DNA of 64,000 nt. Origin: Beaufortia kweichowensis. Lineage: Eukaryota; Chordata; Actinopteri; Cypriniformes; Gastromyzontidae. Below, piece after piece: positions 56,833 to 64,000 of the stretch. The position numbers and the translations under genes were made by a program. The notes below the pieces were generated by a model that saw only the letters and a program-made list of their open reading frames with translations, had not been told where the DNA came from and did not search any database. Positions within the stretch are counted from its first letter, which is position 1. Each line of letters opens with the position of its first letter. The DNA is taken from assembly GCA_019155185.1 (NCBI GenBank), contig CM032795.1, forward strand, positions 15,231,795 to 15,295,794. Reading direction: 5' to 3'.

Positions 56833-58914
56833 TCTTTTCATGCTCTTCACTCTCTTAGATCAAGTCAAATTGCTCAGTCAATTTAAGTTTTACAAGAGCC
56901 ACAAAGGTTTTCACACATAGTGAAGATATGAAAAATTCTGATCTAAGGCTCTTCAGTGATATAAGGCATCTTAGTTGTCCAGTTAGACAGATATTATGTT
57001 TTAATGTAATTCATGCTAATATGTCAGTTCACCCACTTCATTAATTGACTGACATTTCATACCTGAAAAAGCTGCTTTAACAATAACAAAGGTGATGCCT
57101 ATGCAAACAGACCGAGACTGAACTGTGTCGAGTTTTTTTTTGGAGTGGATTATTAGACAGAAAGCATTTTTGCTCTCCAGGTTGTCTCAAACCTGCAGCC
57201 AGAGATGTTATTTTTTCATTGAATCCAATTCTTATTGATGCGCTTCTGTTGATAGCAGTAGAAAAATGTGATATAATACCAGTTTGTTTTAAAAAGAAGT
57301 ATCATTTTAGGTAAATGTGGGTTAAATCATCTGGTACTAATGTGGTGGATGCATAGATTGGAAGCTACTGCTACAACAGAGAGGGGACCGTAATACCTTA
57401 CCTATCTTAGATATGATGAAGTTCATGCTGATAAAGAGTTAATTAGCTTGAATATGAAAGAAGTGTGAGTGAAGAGTAGCATGTGTGGAGGGAAATGTGT
57501 AAATGGGTTATTTTTAGTAAATGAGTCATGTGAGTGTGATCAATTGTGAAGCATATGTGCTTGTACTGTCTTATTACCCTACATACTTAAACTAATGCTC
57601 TTTGCGTAATATACCATTTATTGTTTATATCTAACACATTAATCATCCATGTGCTTATTTTGCCATCTGGTATGACGATGCTCATTGAAGAAGGGCTTCC
57701 TTTTCATAAAACCTGTTTTCTGAATTGACATAGAAGATCTTAGGATATTATAGCTTTCTCATTGTAACTCTTCAGACATATTCCCCGTGTATATTTATTG
57801 GTTTAATTGGACTTTCCTGGGTCATCAGGTCTGTTACATATCCATACTTCCTGTTTTCCATCTATAACATAACTTCTAGTATAATAAGTGTCTATTTCTG
57901 TATATATGCATATTTATGGTTGGCATTGTCTGTGCACGTGTCAGTGACTGAAATAGCCACTTTGTGCCTATGCTGGGTAAGAAGAGGACTTTTGTGCTTA
58001 TATGTCCTTGCCTTCCCACTCAATAACAAATTACCTAAAATCTGAATACAAAGGTCTGTCGTAAAAATACGCTGTTTATGCACATACATCCTTATAAGTG
58101 TCCTTTTACTTAATGATTTGTGTGTGTCATACAAATTATAGCCATGTTCAGGAAGTTGACGTCATAGTAACAGGAAGAAAATAACTTTGTTTAAATGAAG
58201 TCCTCTCTTTAATCACTGGTGCTGCTACATTTATCTGTCAGTAACATGAGTTGAGGAGATATCTTGCAATACATCAATATGCAGGCTCTGTTTGAATTAT
58301 AACGTTTGTTAAACTTGGGTATCCGTTTTGTTTTAATGCACCAGATCGAGGGGTAGAAACATTTGAGTACTCAATGAATGATGTTGTATAATGTGTAAAC
58401 AGTGACTTAATACTTGTGAAACACTGTGCACTATAATGGGCTTGCCAACCATCTGGTTAAACCAGCTTTCTCTCCTGGTTTTTTGTTTGTTAAAACTGTC
58501 TGTTTTAAAAATAATTATAATGGCTAGATTTGTAACTGGTTACTCTGTTGAGTGCTGTTGGTGATATAAAATAGTGTTTTGTACTCTTACAATGTACAAT
58601 AAGCAGACTGTTCTAAGATAGGTATTGTTCATTGAAAGTGATAGAAATAGTAAATAGAACTGACATTTCTATTTTAAAGACAATAAATGATATACTATAC
58701 TATAAACCATATTGTTTCATACTGTTTCTGTGCGTTTAACCTTTTCATGCGTTTCCTTAAGGCATTCTTTTGGTTATGGTTATGCGCCAAATACAAATCT
58801 TTGGTGGGCCCTAACAAAACATTAGTCTCCCCCTGGTGGATGCAAGCGCGCGTGCACAATTTAATGCTGCAAAAAATTGTTACCAACAGTGAGTTCTGAG
58901 GGGCATTCCCACCT

Positions 58915-59105
58915 AAAAAATACTGTAGTATAGGTTAGTATAAACTGTAAAAATATATATAGTAAATAATAATGTATACTACTGTGTTTACTATAGTTTA
59001 TCAATTCATTACTGTAATTACTACAAAATACTATAGCATACATTAAACAAGTGTAGTAATTACTATAATATTCTACAATAATGTACTACAACATTAAATA
59101 CCAAA
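58915..59105. repeat. AT-rich palindromic ACTATAGTA repeat
   Basis: Multiple inverted and direct copies of actgtagta, actatagt and tagtaatta within 190 bases form a fold-back repeat like that at 25.9 kb. It is probably a degraded MITE. Confidence 0.45.
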
Positions 59106-59279
59106 GTATTTTTCAGTTAATTACAGACGAACTAAACCAGAAACAAGAAAATGAAGGAACGAGAAACAAAAAACAAAGAAAAAATTGGGAAGGCAAAAGA
59201 TTTTTTGATCCTTTACCAATTTTAAGAATTCTTTACAGGCCACTAAACTAATGAAAAAATGTGCAAATTTACCCATCTG

Positions 59280-60029
59280 TTTCGCACGTGTCTAACTGTA
59301 CGTGCTACGTCACGGCTACGCCATCGCGTCGAGCTCCGCCATATTGCAGGAAATCCGTCTGAGGTTTAGAGATTAGCGTTTAATCTGAGGCGCTGAGAAC
59401 GAGAGCGTGATTGGAAGTTACTGCTAGCCATATGGTTAGCTCGAGTGGGCGGGTAGATCTCACAATCGCCAGTTGTCTCACGACAGGACCTATGTTTATT
59501 AAGACAAATCGAAGGTGTTCTGGATGTTATGATTATTTGCGGCTCTGTAATGAATGTCTTTCTGAACTGACGAGTTGACATTCTGACTCTGAAAAGTGGA
59601 AAATCGGATTATCGTTCAAGATTGCGCACCAAACCCTAATCATCCTGTGTCACTGGCTCTCGTTGGTACGAGCCAAAGATATCTGATAGAGAAAGGCTGA
59701 TAGCTAGATAGGTCAATGCCAGCTGGAAAAGACCAAGACCGGACTCAATAGTCAGCAAGGCTCGGTGACTATATTTCTTTACTATCGGAGGGAGTCGATC
59801 GAGTTTGCATCTGCTGGCGATGGGCAGATTTTTCTGTTATTATGCTGCCCTGTGACCCGTGTACCCAACTGTTATTCAGTGTTGACTAAATCAGCCACAT
59901 TAAAGAATCCCTCCGTCTCTTCAGAGTAGCTGGCTACTTTGCGATCCTTTGCTTGGACTGGCACCAGCAAACACGGATAATATTTCTGCACATTTACTGG
60001 CTTATAAACCTTGACCGAACTGTGAGAAG
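59280..60029 (+). promoter_or_regulatory. CpG-rich promoter and 5' UTR of an unidentified gene
   Basis: From 59280 to about 59480 CpG density rises sharply relative to flanks (gtgctacgtcacggctacgc, catcgcgtcgagctccgcca), with a CRE-like half site and a CCATATT motif near 59337-59345. There is no TATA box. The rest, up to the start codon at 60030, looks like a roughly 690-base leader. This is a classical broad housekeeping promoter arrangement. Confidence 0.6.
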
Positions 60030-60084
60030 ATGTCGACTAAAGAAACGAATGAAAAACTGTCGACCACTGAGCGAATCATTAAAA
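60030..60084 (+). CDS. first coding exon of an unidentified gene (partial)
   Basis: ATG at 60030 opens a short frame starting MSTKETNEKLSTTERIIK, followed at once by a strong donor (TTAAAA|GTAAGT). It sits about 690 bases downstream of a CpG-rich promoter-like segment, as expected for a real gene. I do not recognise the protein. The next exon is not visible in the remaining 3.9 kb, so it must lie beyond the right edge or be too short to call. HIP1R follows VPS37B in human, but this N-terminus does not look like HIP1R as I recall it. Confidence 0.45.
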
Positions 60085-61923
60085 GTAAGTCTATTTCAGA
60101 ACATAAACTTCATCTCTGTGAAAATGTTATCTTAGTAGTAGACAGAAGGATGTCTAGACAGAGCGCTTGCCAGGGAATCACAGTATTATACAGTTGATTA
60201 GCTTGTATTTGGTATCCAATCTAAAACATTTCATGTCACTCAGAGAAATTAGATATTTATTTGCAATAACTTCTAGATTGTCTATTGCATTTTTGCAAGC
60301 ATTTTTGACCCCAGACAATGCCACTTTTGGGGTCACTAAATTGATTTATGAACTTGAAAGAAAGCTTGATATGAGCCCCACTGAATTGGCAATATACAGT
60401 ATTGTAATATGGGTTTTTATGATTAAGCCCGTTTCTGTTACAAGTACCTGTCTGCACTCCCGATGCCACAAGATTTTTCTTTCCAGAATAAAACGCCTGC
60501 TATCTGCAGTATGAAACGATTTTCATTCATCTAGTCAGGTCAGATGCTGATTGAAGTGTTTTGTATTCACAGTAGCTTGTGTCTGGATGAAGCCAGATTG
60601 GACATGACAGAGGTGCCAGTGACACTTGATTATAGATATTAATATTTCTGCCTACATACTTAGTACGGACAGAATCATTACATTACATTACATCCCTCAT
60701 TACATCACTCTGAGGTGAACAAAATAAAGATGCCCAACAAATACCTTCTGTGTTTTTATGTGTATAAAGCAAATCTAAGGTTAAAATCCAGCATTGAATT
60801 TCTATCTGCCTATTATAGCAATTATGACATGACATATACGGAGTAAATTGGAGGGAAAACACAGTCTACACATTACCTTTATAAATCTTTGGAAATTTTG
60901 AGGCTTAGGAGATGCTGGTTGTCAGTGTATAAGATCGACACGCTAGTTATTTCTTACTTTTCAGACCGCTGTAATGTTTTGAAAGTGATGTCTATCCTGT
61001 TTATATAAGGCAGGTTATTGTATGTTTGACTGTATCTCCATTGCACTGATTTTAAGATAGCTGATTTCAATGTGTTTAGTTTTGAGTAAATTCTTTCAAA
61101 ATTAGAGAAACATTGGTCGAAGTGGTTTTTTACATTCTTAGGGACAATGTATATTTATGTTTATGGTAATTACCATAAAGTTTATTATTGATTATTTTGG
61201 GTTAGCTGGAAGGCAAGGTACACACTAATAGCACATTAACAGGTCAGCACATGAGCCTATTTGCCTTTCAAATTTCAGTGTTTTGAGTGGACACTTGTAG
61301 CCTCCCTAAGGTTGGAAAAGCCCTGAATGAATCTGCATAGTGCAAATGTACATTCGCAGGGAACTTTCCGTGTTAACATTGCAATGCAAAACGTTTGGTT
61401 TGGAAATGTGTCAAAAGTAAATGTCGCAAAGATGGATCTGCGTGGATCTGCAGATGTCAAGAACTTGGCACTTAGAACATTTGGCATGTCCATCTGTATG
61501 TTTAAGAATCCACCAGAGATGTTTACATTGATATAACCTCAATATTTGCTACCTAATAGACTTGAATGATGGTTAGTACACCTAATTTGGTGTCTTTTGA
61601 ACTATAGGTCAGGATCTTGTTTGTGGTGGAAGAAGTCTCTAAATAAACAGACTCCTGGACCTGGAGTCCCTGGCTAATAAAGGCTTTGCATAATCTGTTC
61701 TTAGTGCACGTACCCAGCTTACAGTCTCTATTCCCAGCCTGCGCTGTGGACCCGGGAGTGCTTATTGCTTATTTATACTCATCAGCTAAGTATGGAGTAT
61801 AGTTGATTATGCCCTTAATTTTGCTTAGTAAATCTGACCCCTTTAACTCGGGTGTGAAGGATTTCTTACTTTCTCTCCTTTCTCTATAGCGTCCTCTATT
61901 GCTTTTATACTATATCTAGTTTC

Positions 61924-62236
61924 AAGGGATAGTTCACCCAAAAATAAAAATTCCTTTATTATTTACTGACCCTCATGTCATGTCAAACCTGTATGACTTT
62001 CTTGCTTCAGCAGAACGCAGAAAAATATATTTTGCAAAACGCTGATTACTGGCATCCATTCACTTTCATAGTATGGACACAAGGTACAATAAAAGTCAAT
62101 GGATGCCGGTAACCAGCGTTTTGCAAAAAATCTACTTTTGTGTTCCACAAAAGAAAGTATCATATACAGGGTATGAATAACATAAGGGTGAACTAATTAT
62201 GACATAATTTTTATGTTTTGGTGAACTATCCCTTTA
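61924..62236. mobile_element. foldback MITE with AAGGGATAGTTCACCC ends
   Basis: The left end reads aagggatagttcacccaaaa; the right end, reversed, reads aaagggatagttcaccaaaa, a near-perfect terminal inverted repeat. The inner arms also pair (ctgtatgactttcttgcttc against gaaagtatcatatacaggg), so the whole element can fold back. It has no coding capacity. This is the best-preserved member of a family with degraded copies in slc4a5 introns. The element type is abundant in cyprinid genomes. Confidence 0.75.
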
Positions 62237-62367
62237 AAGTTGAAAGGGCTGATGGTTAAAGAAAGTATGGCCATAATTAGTTTTTTGCATGAGATGAAAA
62301 GGATGAAAAGGAAATTCTTGATCTAAAATTACACATATTGCTTTCTTAATTTACAATCACAAAGTGT

Positions 62368-62502
62368 TATTAACTGATAAAGCATGGCACCAACAATGCC
62401 AAGGTCAGGAGTTCGATTCCTAGGTAGCATGCTAACTAAAACATGTATACCTTAAATGCACTATAAGTCGCTTTGTATAAAAGTGTTGACTAAATGCATG
62501 TG
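62368..62502 (+). repeat. tRNA-derived SINE
   Basis: The 5' part has a tRNA-like stretch ending in a B box (aggagttcgattcctagg). The 3' part has the conserved tail aatgcactataagtcgcttt, then gtataaaagtgttgactaaa. The pairing of tRNA-like head and conserved tail identifies a fish SINE. It is diverged and presumably inactive. Confidence 0.65.
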
Positions 62503-64000
62503 AGATCCAGTAACACAAATTTGCTCACATTAAATCAGCTACCCAAGTTGCTCAATTTTTGGAGACTTAAGTTTTCACCTTAAGTTTTTGTGCTCTCATA
62601 TGCTCTATTGTGGCTATTTTGTTTCAGGTGTCAGAAAGCAAGCAAAAGCTGTTGTGCAACTTGCATTGTTTCCATTGTTAGTCACTGGAAGAAAAACAGC
62701 AGCTGCACAGAATTGGCTAATTTTACAGAAGACAAAAAGGCCTTAGTTGTATTGTCTTGAATTGATGTGTCATTTGTTGGATACTCGGTACAGTATGTCT
62801 TGCTCTGAACTGAAGTACTGTGTACATATTGACCGAAATACCCAAGGGTGTGACCTCGTAGAAACCTATTGTAATTGAAAGCCACATGAAAACATCTAGA
62901 TGGTAGTGCTTTGGCAGTCAACATGATCTGAAATGCTGTTTTTTGGTTGCTGATTTTGGGCAAACTCTTTCATGAAGTTGATTTAGTCCCTGTAGGTTAC
63001 AATCAACAACATCAGGGTTTAAGCTATTCGACTTGATCCCATGACTTCCCAGTGTTGATTTGATTGTATTGGCATATGTTTTAATGAGATCATTGCTTCA
63101 CAGTTGCGGTCTGACGATCATCTGTGGGATTCAGTGGCTTCAACTGAAGGATTAGTTGAGGAACCACACATAATTTGCTTTTCCATTCTCAGTATTTTTA
63201 ATAGAACCAACAGATTAACAAGATTTTTTGATTCTCAGTGGACCTTGTGCCGCTTATAGACAGCTGGTTGTTCCCTGTGAACTCTTTACAGATGTCTTCA
63301 GTTACATGTCTTCCAGTTATTAACTGCCATTTCATAAAATTGTGATCAACTCAGACTCGCTCTGAAACATATGTGGCTCGCGCTGGCCATCGATCAAGTG
63401 GATACTCCGAGCAGGAGGCTGAGCAGCCAAAACACGCTATGAAGGATGCATGCAAATGAGGTCGCGGTGGAATCGGCAGCCTCGGCACTGGCTTTTGTGA
63501 CAGTCTGTGGGGAAGACTGTGCCAACCCAAAGCTTGGACCTTGGCAATCTGTGCTGCTTCCTGTTTTCTTTACGGTGTTTGGAAACCTCAGTCCTGTCAG
63601 GGTCACAGACACACTAATCACTTTGCATTCCGTAATAAACTCCTCAAAAAGTTTTATAGAGACAGACTGATATTGCTATGAAATTGAATGATGCTCATGC
63701 TTATTTCGATCACAGTTATGTTTTAAGTTTCATGGATGTAATCTGCTTTATTAGTCACCTATTAGATGTTACTTCGAGATTATGTTCTACACTCTGTCTC
63801 ATTTCAATGAAACTTGGATTGATGTGTAATTCCCATTTCATTATTGAACAAATCTTAGTCATAGCCTGCACTTTTGCTGGGGGATTTGGCACAGCTAGAT
63901 TACCAGAAAGTTCAGTGCAGGTGAGGGATTATAGCGTGGCGTCTTAGGGATCCGTTCATGCCTTCAAAGCTAAATCAATAGAATTCTCATGATACCATAA

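Larger units (their letters stand above)
56600..59280 (+). other. vps37b 3' UTR and intergenic sequence
   Basis: A probable early poly(A) signal is AATAAA at 56827-56832 and a possible late one is at 58682-58687. The latter would give a 2 kb 3' UTR, plausible because the sequence between them lacks repeats. After about 58.7 kb the sequence becomes AT-rich and repetitive. No coding exon is seen. Confidence 0.45.
60085..64000 (+). other. intron of the unidentified gene (partial)
   Basis: No coding exon is recognisable to the end of the window. It contains a foldback MITE, a tRNA-derived SINE and, at about 63390-63640, a balanced-composition stretch with an octamer ATGCAAAT (63450-63457) that could be an enhancer. 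Confidence 0.45.

Noticed and set aside
60167..60514. Open frame just after the unidentified first exon
   Set aside because: It begins after the donor site in AT-rich intron, with no acceptor giving a continuous frame and no recognisable domain.

Overview
This window is vertebrate nuclear DNA, most probably from a teleost and probably a cypriniform (carp or zebrafish-like) fish. The evidence is compact GT-AG split genes, AT-rich introns, long tetranucleotide microsatellites, many fold-back MITEs of the type common in cyprinids, Tc1-like terminal repeats and tRNA-derived SINE tails. All gene identities come from my own translation and recalled family resemblance; no database search was run. 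Six protein-coding genes are confidently readable and a seventh locus is probable.

Left part (1-38.5 kb). The first coding exon of a tachykinin receptor (tacr1-like) is on the minus strand at 2239-2645; the rest lies off the left edge. Diverging from it is a complete eight-exon TspanC8 tetraspanin closest to tspan15 (6281-12656). Its fifth coding exon carries a visible 2-base loss that shifts the reading frame. After about 7.5 kb of non-coding DNA comes slc4a5 (20199-37627, 25 coding exons), an electrogenic sodium-bicarbonate cotransporter ending in a PDZ-binding ETTL tail.

Middle part (38.5-49.7 kb). ogfod2 (minus, 38583-40430) converges on slc4a5, with candidate poly(A) signals about 10 bases apart, so the two 3' ends probably overlap. 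ogfod2 is head-to-head with an eight-exon, integrase-derived gene of the GIN1/GIN2 family (40991-43202) across about 560 bp. In that protein all three DDE catalytic positions appear substituted, as expected for a domesticated transposon gene. abcb9 (TAPL, 44660-49632) follows and contains one GC-AG intron.

Right part (50-64 kb). vps37b (50371-56599), an ESCRT-I subunit gene, has a perfect CRE upstream. A CpG-rich promoter-like region at 59.28-60.03 kb leads to a short first coding exon (60030-60084) of a gene I do not recognise; its intron fills the rest of the window.

Neighbourhood logic. tacr1 and slc4a5 are neighbours on human 2p, while ogfod2, abcb9 and vps37b cluster on human 12q24.31, so the window joins two conserved blocks. 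The genes do not form one pathway: they cover signalling, ADAM10 regulation, bicarbonate transport, a 2-oxoglutarate oxygenase, lysosomal peptide transport and ESCRT sorting. I saw no operon-like, CRISPR, phage or other prokaryotic system. The most unusual items are the frameshifted tetraspanin, the domesticated integrase and the tightly packed slc4a5/ogfod2/GIN arrangement.
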